Shown here: in pieces, positions 49,901-60,860 of the stretch
How the letters are laid out: every line of letters begins with the position of its first letter
Position numbering within the stretch: position 1 is the stretch's first letter
NCBI RefSeq assembly: GCF_003672135.1
Contig: NC_039514.1
Location: 2,108,001-2,172,000 of the forward strand
From: Ooceraea biroi
Lineage: Eukaryota > Arthropoda > Insecta > Hymenoptera > Formicidae
Direction: 5' to 3'
Length of the DNA: 64,000 bases
Made by a program: the position numbers and the translations under genes
The notes under the pieces: model-generated
What the model was told of the DNA's origin: nothing
Seen by the model: only the letters and a program-made list of their open reading frames with translations
Databases searched by the model: none

Positions 49901-51620
49901 GTTCTCACCCTCTTTCTCTTTCTGTCTCTCTGCTCCACCTGTTTACCGCCCTTCGTTCACCATCGTACTCGTACGTTCGTAGACACGACCGTCCACCAAA
50001 GTTGCTAATTAGTTGCTCATCGTTGTTGCCCGCGAATGCTACGGTAAACTAGACGCTGTCGTAATTATATGCATGCCGGGCACTGTAAACTGTTTTACTT
50101 CACATGTCGTTAATATTCCGACCGGCGTACCGACGTGTTAGTCCGACTAGTAAGTTTTGCCAGCCCGGTGCTGCGGGATAAAATACGTTAACTTCCAGCG
50201 AACTGTCGGTGATGTCTAACATTTAACCATCCCGTTCTTTTTCGAGGGGTAGAATTTACCCGACGGGACATTGCAACTGTCGCTACGCCCGCGCCGGTCA
50301 ATCTCGAACTTGGGCACGTTAATTTCCACATTTCGCATAGTCGCGAACACGTCAAATCCCGGAGGATCTTGTCGCATTGTTCCGTTGAATTGGATCCCTC
50401 AAGGGCCCCATAAGACGTAATTGCTTCACCCCACACTCCGGTTCATTTTCCGCTGATGAGCCATGATTAAAAAGCCCGGCTTAACAACCCGGCATAACCG
50501 TAATGAAATTTTAATACACTATGCATTGCTATGCGTTTTTCTTCTCCTTCTAGTTGACTTCCAACGACAGAGGCGCCGGTCAGAACGTGAAAAAACTTAC
50601 TTAACGAGGCGTGTCATTTTAATCAGTGCATCTGGAACGTTTGAACTCGGGAACGGTTTGCGACGACACAAGGTGCGCTTTATTCATTTTTGTCACGCTC
50701 AGGTCGAAGTACCGAGGTAAGAAAGACGAGAGAGGGCCCGCAGGGAGGGAGAAGACGCGAGCAATTTCCACTAGACACGAAATTTATATATTCACGAGAA
50801 ATGGCAGAACGAGCAACGCGTCGCTGCATGGAGCTGCTACGATCGAGATTGGCGCAGCTTCGGAAGGGCGAGCAAAATTTCTTTGCCTTCCGTTTTGCCG
50901 GTTTTCCCTCGTACGCGCATCACGCTCCATCTTTTTTGCCTTCTTTCTCGTCGCGTCGTGGGAGGAAAAGACGGGTAAGCGCAACAACAGACAAAACTGA
51001 GATACCCAGGTGTGGATACGGAGATATACCGGGCCCGACGCGTTACCTTACGAGCTACGGTCTTCTCTATCACATGAATAACAATTCGTGCGTTCGTCGG
51101 CAATGCATCTGGTAACGCGCGCCAGCATAACTATGGCGAATAGGGAGAAAAAGGGAGATTTGGTATGCGGACCGCGGCAGGTTTTGCGCGCGCGGAATTT
51201 TTCCAGTGGGATAAACGCAACACGCACGACACGCCGTGACTGCGATGGCACGTCGGCACAGAAATTACACGGAAATTTCTAAAAATTGAATCCGCCGGTG
51301 TCATCGATGCTTGCGCGGAAGTAACAACTTTGTAGCAATATTTTCTGAGTAAGCACGCGAGCACAACGGGGTGGCTTGTCGATGCGTTGCTTCGGCGGAC
51401 GTTAGATCGGAAAGTCATGTTTGTATACGTAGAGTGGAGGAGAGCACCGAACGAGTCGTTCATGAATCTTTCAGGATTACGCTCGATAAACTTTATCACG
51501 GCCACGAGGAAAATTACGACGGTAACTGTGGCCGACAGCTATTTCGTGACTCATTCCCGGCAAATTTCTCTTAACTCGCCGTGATCGCCTCTTCGTCTTC
51601 GTCCGCCCGAGTGCCCTTAC
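43924..51620. other. long non-coding stretch
   Basis: No supported gene. A 60-codon ATG-led frame at 44693-44875 and a 97-codon minus frame at 44265-44558 have no recognised domain. Acceptor-like tracts end near 46926, 47639, 49391 and 50561, each followed by a short open frame without a strong donor. A 14-bp splice-bounded segment lies at 50703-50716 (CGCTCAG before, GTAAGA after). Pyrimidine tract at 47871-47916. CpG-dense both-strand frames at 50640-51250. Confidence 0.45.
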
Positions 51621-51664
51621 CTCGCACGGTATTTGAATAATGCGTGCTGAATTTTCAAGCCTGC
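51621..51664 (-). other. candidate 44-bp minus-strand exon
   Basis: On the minus strand GTCCGCGCTTTCAG precedes the segment and GCGAG|GTAAGG follows it. Two frames are open; one reads AGLKIQHALFKYRA. Donor and acceptor are both good, but the segment is short and its strand disagrees with the other candidates. Confidence 0.2.
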
Positions 51665-52411
51665 CTGAAAGCGCGGACGTTGAGGTATTTTCGGTGGAGC
51701 CAGCTATTTACATCAACTTTAGTATGGGAAAGCGGCCGCAAGTGTTTGCACGAAATACAAATTCTGCCAGTTATAAAAGCGCATTACTCCACGTCGGAAT
51801 AAAAGCAGTGTCATTTGTGATTTAATTGCGATTACGGAGTCGCGATTGAAGCGCACACGAGATGCATATTTATTATTTTATTTACGACTTTATTTCAGAT
51901 TACCTTGCGCGCGCGTGTTCGGTTAAAAGAGAAAGCGTCGAATAAATTCCTCACGCAATATTTAACGAGAACCGTCTGTCAGCACATACGGTTTGTTTGG
52001 GATTAAAAAGCGCCACGTACCAAGTAAATCTGGATAAATTAGAGCTAGTCGGTTAGAAACCGCTGGATGGCTCAAAAGATTATTCCGTGACGCTAATGCC
52101 AGGATTTGTTAGGGACCATCGGTTTAAGAGTGGGACGTGTATTACAGTTATAAAATTAGTTTTCCGATGCATTAGCAGCGCAATACTAATTTATCATGTG
52201 CATATGTGCGACAGAAGTTGGTAGGAAAATTGAATATTTTAGTTTCAGTTTTTATTATTTATACTTGATCTTATTTGCGCTTGAATATTTGACAAGTGGG
52301 TAAAAGCGTGTATTTTGTAGGAAATTATGAATTTGCGATTATGGAAATGTAAAAAAAACGCAAGTTTAATTTGAGGCAAAATAGAACGAGCTTCTCTTTC
52401 TCTCTTTGCAG
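51665..52411. other. non-coding
   Basis: An AT-rich acceptor-like tract ending ACTTTATTTCAG near 51899 is followed by a 33-codon frame that stops at about 52001. No donor or family was seen. Otherwise nothing supported. Confidence 0.45.
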
Positions 52412-52456
52412 TAAAACGTTCATCCTCTCCTGCATTATGCGTCTTAAATACAGCCT
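52412..52456 (+). other. candidate 45-bp cassette-type exon
   Basis: A strong acceptor, CTTCTCTTTCTCTCTTTGCAG, ends at 52411 and CAGCCT|GTAAGC follows at 52456/52457. The length is a multiple of three, so skipping or including it would keep frame. Two phases are open, giving KTFILSCIMRLKYSL or KRSSSPALCVLNTA. Both splice sites are good, which makes this second to 5505-5574 among the candidates. No family was recognised. Confidence 0.27.
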
Positions 52457-54996
52457 GTAAGCGGGATTACGTTATACCGCATTAACTCCGAAAATTAACA
52501 CGACATAACGTGCATGGCGAAACATTACGCTGTACTATATCACGTACGAAATACGCGTTCTTAAACTGAAACAAAATGCTAGGCGACACCGGGAAATGAT
52601 AATCTCTTATGTATAAATCGAGTAATGAAAGTGCAGCGCATTTAGCGTTCTCAGGTTTACGTAGTGATATTCTTAATTATTTAAATTACGAGAATCCTCA
52701 AAAGTTTCGTCAGCTTCCAGAATTTATTTATTGGACCGTTAAATAAGCGAGTAGTATAACAACATAACTCATATAACAACACAAGTACCTAATGCATTTT
52801 AAAATACACGCATACTTGTACACACGATTATTCATTTTGCATAAAGCAGACTCAGCGAAATTGGCGTTTTACGCTGGTGAATGTTCATCAGATCTGAAGG
52901 ATAGAGCAGAAAACACATTTACGGCCGCGACGTTCGTGTCGGTAGATTATCATTATTGGAAAACGGATTTGTACGCACGCGGGATACGACAGTGTGTGAC
53001 AGCGGTCGCTCTATGGCTTACAAAGTACTTCAAATGCAAGTCATTATGAGGTTACATTGCCGGTGGGAGATGTCCCGTTTCCATTCCCTTGTAATTGGTG
53101 AAACAATGCCTGCGGATCTCCTTTGTTCCACGTCGTCGACGAGGTATGATAGGAGGGAAGTGGTCGAAAATCATCCGGATGTATTATATTACCATCGAGA
53201 GGTTGCACGACATCCCAAGGAGACCTATTATCTCTTCCCCGGAGCGTGTAGGTACACCCTGATATCGTCCGTACGAAATTGAACGTAGTTTTACCTCACA
53301 GTCCTACTTGTTAATTATTTCGTGTATACGATGAATAGAAAAAAACATAATAGTACGAAACGTCGTAGTGTCTGTGTTATCTTCATTATTTTGTAAAATT
53401 CCTCATTTTACAAATCAATTAGTGTGTAACGAGAAGGACTCTCGCAAAACTCGACCTATACAATGTTTATAATACCAAATATATCAATATATCAAATGAC
53501 TTAATATTTTGGTAAAATCTCAAGAACATATTTATGATGGTTTTATGAATCCAGCGGGCTCGTCGATCGATTTTTTGGTGTGTGCGCGCACATGGATAAC
53601 ATCATTTCACGATATCTATGCTTTTAGTGGAAGAAAAGAGGTTGATTCCAGAGAGACTTCAATAAATGAATGCGATTTTAATGGCATACGCCTTCCTTCT
53701 TCCGTCCGCGCCTTGGCATCGTACTCTCAGATCAAAAGCTCTTCCACTCCGTGAAAATACCGCGTACCAACGCCTACGAGGACGGAGAAAAAAAATTGAC
53801 TTTGGTGTCGTGATTCTTTCGACGAGCGTCGTTCATTTTGCTGAAGGCGGTCTTAATGACGATTGCGATTGAAAGGTGAAAATGCAATCGCTTAAAAATG
53901 AAGTACCAATTCCCCGTTGGTTGGGACAAATGGCGTATCACAAATGCATCTGACAAGCTGCGTTTAATCTTTGCTCGTGCGCGTTTCATCACGTCGTACT
54001 CATCACGTCGTACTTCTTTCGCGTTGTAACACGAAAATCAAAGGTGCAAATTGAATCTGTCACGCGTGCGAAATTGTTCGGCTTTAATTGTGCGAATGCA
54101 CAAGCGAAAGGACATCGATCGTCGTCGATCAGGAAACAACCAAGACAATTCCCGTAAGGCACCCTCTCCCCGTGCCCCGCAGATAACTGTTGTACCGTAT
54201 CTCGCTACTAGGTCCAATAAAAACTTTCTCGCGAAACCGCTTTCCATCTGCCGTATATAGATCTCATTTCATTTCGCGCAAAAAGAGTCATTCCTCGCCC
54301 TCACATCTCGATCTCCGACCCCGCCATCGCCCGAGAACTTTTTAATTCGTCCTCGTACGAGAAACTTTCCTGCGTCGCCCTTTCCTTCTTGCCGCGCGCC
54401 GTTTCCGGTTACAAAATATAAGTCGCCGTGCAATCTCATCAGAGTTTTCGGTCTCTAAGAGTACGTAATTACGTTCAATCTTTCATAAATTATTTTCTCC
54501 TATGTACATTTTCCATTAAATTAAATACAAAGAGAACGTAATAGGAAATGTCCTTAGCGTAACGCCCTTCTTTACTTCTTGCGTTTCCGGCAAAGTTTTT
54601 CCACGGCTATCGTATCTCTCGCCCTCGCGTTCTGGATTTTCTCAGAATCATTTCGGTGCGTCATTTGAACATTTGATGTTGTTTATTTCATGATTCTTTC
54701 GTCTCTCATTGACAATCGACGTTGAATTCCATAAAGCTTGTTCTCCATGAATAAGGGCGCTTTTTAATGAAAAGCACATCGATCTAACAGTAAAAGACAC
54801 TTCGCTGATATTTATAGCGACTGATTTATGTCGCGTGTGCGATCGTGATTTCGAAAACGTACTTGTAAAAGCTCACTCGTAGGCGCGATAATAGGAGACA
54901 AGCGCGTGCTCTCGAGAATACAAGACAATCCCGTGGCGCGCTATGATGTGGCGTCCCATAAAACCACACCGAGTTATTTCGCTATTATACTTGCAG
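52457..54996. other. non-coding
   Basis: No supported gene. A perfect 14-bp tandem duplication of CATCACGTCGTACT lies at 53987-54014. Short frames at 52792-53282 and 53509-53872 overlap others and show no domain. Confidence 0.45.
53987..54014 (+). repeat. 14-bp tandem duplication
   Basis: Two perfect adjacent copies of CATCACGTCGTACT. Confidence 0.9.
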
Positions 54997-55083
54997 ATCG
55001 GCGCAAAGAAACGTGCACAGCGAGTCGATGACTGTTTTGAAGTGCCATCGCGGCATTATGCGGCGGAAATGAAAAGCACGTGA
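54997..55083 (+). other. candidate terminal exon
   Basis: CGCTATTATACTTGCAG ends at 54996 and the next 28 codons run to a TGA at 55081-55083. The peptide starts IGAKKRAQRVDDCFEVPSRH and ends MKST, charged and non-repetitive. It could be the last coding piece of a transcript, but no upstream exon with matching phase was identified and such short tails arise readily by chance. Confidence 0.17.
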
Positions 55084-58000
55084 AATGCTTACATGCGCGA
55101 AAATGATGGCCCGCCCGTCCGCAAGATGAAGATATTACGGAAATACATTCCCACGATCTTATGGGATGATTTTATGGGATGATCTTATAGGAGAATGAAT
55201 ACGTGCAATGAGCAGCCTAAGAAAGGAAGAGAAAATTTTTACGGGATACGACACGCGGAAGCGTAAAATGTGCACTTGCAGCACGTTACAGTTTGATTAT
55301 GTTATCAATATCCGTTTAGTCGAGGCTTTATTTCCTCGAGCAAAGAGGTCTTGTTCGATGCTTTTCTCATCTTGAAACCTATATACGCTTGTTTAAGATG
55401 TGCAGATCGCTACACTGCGAAGCCAGGAAATGAGTTGGCAGAGAGAGAGAAAGGAAGAGAGAGAGAGAGGAAGTTATATAGGATGCTACACGTAGGTGCT
55501 ACATGATCCATTATGATATCGGCTCTCGAACAACCCTATAGAGCGTGGACTCTATCTGGATTATCTTCGTTGATTTAATTTATTACCGGGATATTGCCGA
55601 CTGATATGGTCGGCAGACTAAGTTATGGCTACTTAGGCTTACAAAGGGGTTGGCGGACGAGTATGTACCGGCGAGCGACTTACGGGAAATACTTGAGGTA
55701 TGGTAATCTGATTTGGTCTCTGGCTTACGGATCGGGAACCTCCTATCTTCGGCTTATCGCGTGTGCCAAATGTAATTACAACTGGCTATTAATATCACCG
55801 GCTTTTCGTTAGGTTCTTTCTATGACGATGTTCCTTGGTAGATCGATCACTGGAACTGATGGACATTTTTAATACAGCGAGAGAGAGAGTGGAGTCTATT
55901 TATTAATATTTTAATATTTTTGACATTGTTTTATACGTAGCATAGAGAAGTACGGAATTTATTCGGTTGCACTCATGTATCATGAAAAACCCTATTTTTT
56001 TAGGTTTACGATGTTGGTTGCACATATTTACTCTTCTCTTCCATTCAGAATTTTCTCTGTGTTCATCTCTAAATGCGACTAGAATGTTGAAATTTCAGAT
56101 GTTTACGCGCTGCACACGTTTTCCGTGCACGAAACTTACGCCGAGCACGTACGTTGTACATCTCGCTGCACGTATAAGATATTACGCATTTCCACATTGT
56201 GAAAGTTGCGAGTAATTTTCTATTTCTCGTTATAGTTGAGCACAAGAATCGAAGAGAGTAGTAGTACACGTACGTGTTTCAATCGCATCTAACGTGCGAA
56301 TATCAATAGTAATTCTCGAGAGATACCTGAATTACAAACGCCCGGTATGTGCAAAGTGCTCCGAGATATCGAAGCACTCCGAGTGTCGTCAATGCGAAGG
56401 ATCTCGTGGCAGCTTTCGCGCGGATCGTATTCCCGGGACTTCGACATAGTATTCCGCGTGAACGTTTTATCCGGTGTATACCAATGCGCGTGCCGCGCAC
56501 TCGATTGCACTTAATTGGACTCGCTTAGCGTCGTCTCGACGCGTACTAACAGAATAATAATGAGGGCCTGTCGCTTCGATGCTGCGCCCTACCCCGGCAG
56601 GAGCAGCCTCATTGAGATTATTCGAGGCGACGACTGTTAAATTCGTACGAGTTCTCGGGGTTGAATTTATTCATGGGCCCAGGTTCTCTAATTCGGGTTA
56701 AGAAATAGCCGGAGCTTTAGCTATGAAATCTGCGGGGCCAATCACCGCAATTCTACTCGCAATTTAATTTCACCGTACCGCGACCGTTCATTATGTCTCT
56801 CAGACAGTTCCGTGCGATTTTGACTTCTTACCGTAGAGATTATATTATATAAATGAAGAAACTTTTTCGTACAATCGGCAATTCCGAAATTCAATAATAT
56901 GAATTTAATTGTTTATTCGATAAATGTTTCTCGAGGGAAACAATGAAAGGATACAAAGACACCATGATGCTTTATACATCATATGCATGTGAAATTGAAT
57001 AAATACAATTGTTATAATTGTGTCTATATTGATACTATAATTCTTCTGTTAATCAGGACGTATATGATTATTCGTCTTTTCGTGACTGAAAACACCTGTC
57101 TGGCGTGATTTTTGCACGAATTGCGACGATCGCGTTCGGTAAAAAATCGACGACGGAATAAAAATACTGTGTCATTAAATGGCGGCATGCACAAAGCGCC
57201 GACAGGCGACATTCACGGGCTCTGTCGCCGATTTTATTTACCAACCAGTTAAACCCGATGGCGAAGGTGGCGGATCGTAATTACGAGCTGCACGTATCTC
57301 ATACATCCCCGCAGCTCGTCCCGGCAGAAGCTACCGGTGATTCCTCCCTCGCTTCTCTCCCCGTTCTCGCCCCTTGACTCTGCCACCTGGCATGATTCAC
57401 CCGAGCGGTCGCTTCTCCCCCGTGACCGCCAGAAACTTAATTAACTATTCCGCCCCCATAATCCCGCGCGTACCACCTCACAACGAAACGACCAGCCGAG
57501 TGTGCACTCGTTCGAGATTTGAACGATCTGCCCGACTGGTAGTATGACGCGAATGTAGGTTTGCTCGTTAAGAAAAAAAGGGAGATACGAGTGGCGAACG
57601 GCAAGAGAAACGACCCAAGTCGGGTGAACACTCGCCGTTCGTTTCGGATGCCATCCACGGCTAATTTCGGTGAAGGGTAAGGCCGGATGAGATGTAGCTG
57701 GACTGATACGAGAGAGAAATTTTAGTCTCCCCGATTCATTTCGGTCTCCAACCTCAGATGTGTCGAGATATGCAGATGATTATGTTTCCGGATTACGTAA
57801 GAGTCGAATTGCTAGTAATTTCACGTATATTCCGCGCGGTAGCTCGTTATTAATTAAATCTCCATGCTCTACTGATGTATATTTGTAAGAGTGGCGTTAT
57901 ATTATTGCAATCTAAAGAGAACTGGTTTATCTTGGGCATAATAGAAACAGTATGTATCGGGGACTTAAATCCGAATACTTATCAATAATCGATAATGTTT

Positions 58001-60732
58001 ATGATAATGTATACGATATTAATTTAGTATGTATAATTAAGGTATTATTATTCATGATATCGATAAGTGCGTGTGCATGCATTACACACGCTGTATAATT
58101 TATTATATTTATTTAACAAGGTTGTTTTACGTGACTCTTGTGCTTATCGCCACACTTTTTTCTGTCCGTGCAATTTCTTGCATATCCGCAAGAACTTAAT
58201 CTTACTTTGATATAAGACTGGCACAGATGAAAGTGGATAAAGTAAAAGAAAATACAGCAAAAATGAAGACTTCTACTTAAAGCTGTACCGCAGGTACTTA
58301 CTTATAGGGCCCGCGGCTATAACGCAATTTGCTCTTCGAGAGATCCCTCGGTTGCCAGGAGGGTAAGCGAAGTTGCGCGCAAAGCGGAACGGCGAATAAA
58401 CAAGTATTTTGCGCTCGTCTTGAAAAACGAGAGATGAGCTTCGTCAGTAAATATGAAATTTAATAAAGCGAACATCGCGATGCACATAATGGCAGGCATA
58501 TATTATACATATATACCGCGTACGATATTCGACTTAATGTGACAGGATCATCAGAAAAATATTTCCGATGCAGACTATAGAAAATAAACGCGTCAAACGG
58601 GAAAAAGTACCGAAAGCACGTTACAGAGTCACGTAAAGTCGATATTGGACGAAGGCTACAATCCGTAAACTTAATAGGAAACGTCGGCAATGCGATTACA
58701 GATCAGGGGAGACGTCGAGGCCCAACAGGAAGTACCTGTCTGCAACGGCAGACACAATTTCCTGGTTAACCTAATCTATGTTTATCTGTAGATTACAACG
58801 CGTGAAATGCACCAGAGCCTGACGCCGGAGTCGCCGTGATAAACGATCGAGATATCAGCTGGAGAATGTACAAACGGCGCGATTCAATGTTTCATCATGT
58901 TGATTAGGCGCATTTATCATCAACCTGCTGAATTCGTGTCTGAAAGATTCTTGTACGCGTTTTTCGTAATTTTGACAACGACTGATTCGTACCGCACGCT
59001 GAATCTGCGTTCTCGCTGTTAATTCTGCACAATTGAGAGCTGTGCAGCGACGTATCAAATTTGCAACCAAATTATAATTGCGCGCAGCATACACTCCGCG
59101 GAGCTTACTTGCTTCATTGTCGCGCGAGCACCTCATCGAATCTTATAAACTCGCATGACGTTCCGAGGCGTCTTACGAGCGGGATCTCCGCATAATATGC
59201 ATCTTCATCTAGCGCATCTGCGTCTCGGCGGAATTTATAGCAACGCGTTCTCGCTTTTGGACGCCCGCGATCGTCGCGAGAGGTTTTAAGGAGGGCGCAC
59301 GGCGACGCTCGCGGGAACAAATGCATCCCCGGTTTGTTTGCTCGTTTCACTTGAAAACGCGTCCATTAAGGCCGCGCTGAATAGCCTTCGTGCCAAGAGA
59401 TGGGAAACTTTCTCTTCGGGCAAATCGCTTGTCATAAATTTGTCCGCCTTCGCAGCCACCGCGCAGGGTTGGCACACCTCGATGCAAAGGGAAAACTCGA
59501 CGATAAGCTCGGCGTATTCAAATATTTTCCGTTAGTCTTGGCGGATCGAACGAAGACTAACGAGGGCCCGCGCGCGCCGCCCGTCCTCGTGGCTGTTACA
59601 GTTTTATTTCAGCGACTCCTAAATCTTGAAATACCGTAGTACGGGGAGTTCTTGTCAAAGAACTTCAAAATTGTAGGATTTTATTCTAGCGTGAGGGAGA
59701 GAGAGGGAAGACGTCCGGCGATTTGTCGGTGTCACCGAGGAAGAATCGCAGCAAAAAGTTTGAGAGATCGTCGGGATTATTTGGAGGACGATGAGCGATA
59801 TTCAGGGAGATAGTCGGAGAAGGAACGACATGGCCGTTGAATTTTGTGGGAACCGTCTGCATGCGTCAGAGCGGCTTTTAAAAATCGTACCAGCAGACAG
59901 TCTCCACCTTTTGTATTTCGATTTCGTGCTCTTTAGTTGCATCACGTTCAAATATCGTTTTTATAATCAGTATCCTTTCTTACAAGCGCAAGAACATTTT
60001 CTGATTTAGAAATAAAGAAGATCTTTTGGTATCAGATCGAGCGTAGTCAACTCATTTTTCTCTTACTGTCCCGTAAATTTTCATTGTTTTCGCTGAAATT
60101 AGATTCTACTTTTTGTTACTTTCTCGCGTGAAAATCACAAACGTTTAGGAATACGGTTCGCCGGACGAATGAAAGTGTGACCGGCAATTCGAAAGAGCGA
60201 ATTAAACGACCGAAAACTCTGGAGCGACGAGTCTTGCTCGCAGAATGGGACTTCCGTTAGTAGCGGGATGATGCTGCTATAATAGTGTTGATCGTCCTAT
60301 GGGTACTCACGCGAAGAGCCGATACGCGTCCCTGCAGCGGATGTGTACGGGAGGATTGTATGCGACCGTACGTGCTCGAACCCAGCTCAAGGAAAATTAC
60401 CTTTAGGAATTCACGACAATTTCCGTGTGCGTACGTTTCAGGGCGATATAGTGTGTCGTAGCTTTCCCGAATTTTTCCCAAGCTTGATCGAAATAGCACG
60501 TTTAATTGTTACTTTCGTGTGTTTACGATACATACATGCACACATGCACACACGCACGAAGGAATCAACATTTAAAAAAAGAAAACGAGAACTTTATTTT
60601 ACTAAACACGACACTGGTTTCTTTACTACATGAGAGTTCGACTTCGTCTGTCTCAGAAGGGTTTTGAGTTTTTTCTTCACTCGAACGCGTTTCTGTCTCC
60701 AGTCTTCCTTTTTCGGAGTATTGATTTTTCAG
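55084..60732. other. non-coding with microsatellites
   Basis: No supported gene. An imperfect TTATGGGATGAT tandem lies at about 55155-55190 and a GA-rich run at 55441-55473. A Tyr/Gly-rich 72-codon frame at 55594-55812 contains three GGCTTACRR-like words and is probably chance. CpG-rich overlapping frames occupy 59110-59640. Confidence 0.45.
55441..55473 (+). repeat. GA-rich microsatellite
   Basis: Interrupted GA repeat with an AAAGGAA break in the middle. Confidence 0.9.
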
Positions 60733-60860
60733 TTCATGATTGATGACGTCTGTTATACCTAGTAGTGGCTCCACTTCGTGGAATCACTCCAGACATAACA
60801 TTATCTCCCAAGATAATACTGTGTAAATAGTAAAATAATAAAGAAAGTTCTCCTTTTTTT
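60733..60860 (+). other. possible 3' terminal exon with polyadenylation signal
   Basis: A pyrimidine-rich tract ends GATTTTTCAG at 60732. In phase 0 the frame reads FMIDDVCYT and stops at 60760-60762, and AATAAA follows at 60837-60842 with T-rich DNA just after. Between them a 7-bp-stem hairpin, ATTATCT-CCCA-AGATAAT, lies at 60800-60817. The same DNA read on the minus strand also has an acceptor-like tract ending ACACAG near 60820, so the signals conflict. Confidence 0.15.

Noticed and set aside
50703..50716. 14-bp segment between CGCTCAG and GTAAGA
   Set aside because: Too short to judge and located in CpG-dense DNA with many chance frames; noted only as a possible microexon.
55594..55812. 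Tyr/Gly-rich 72-codon frame resembling a cuticular or silk-type peptide
   Set aside because: The start is not an ATG, there is no signal peptide, and the apparent periodicity is only three loose GGCTTAC-like words.
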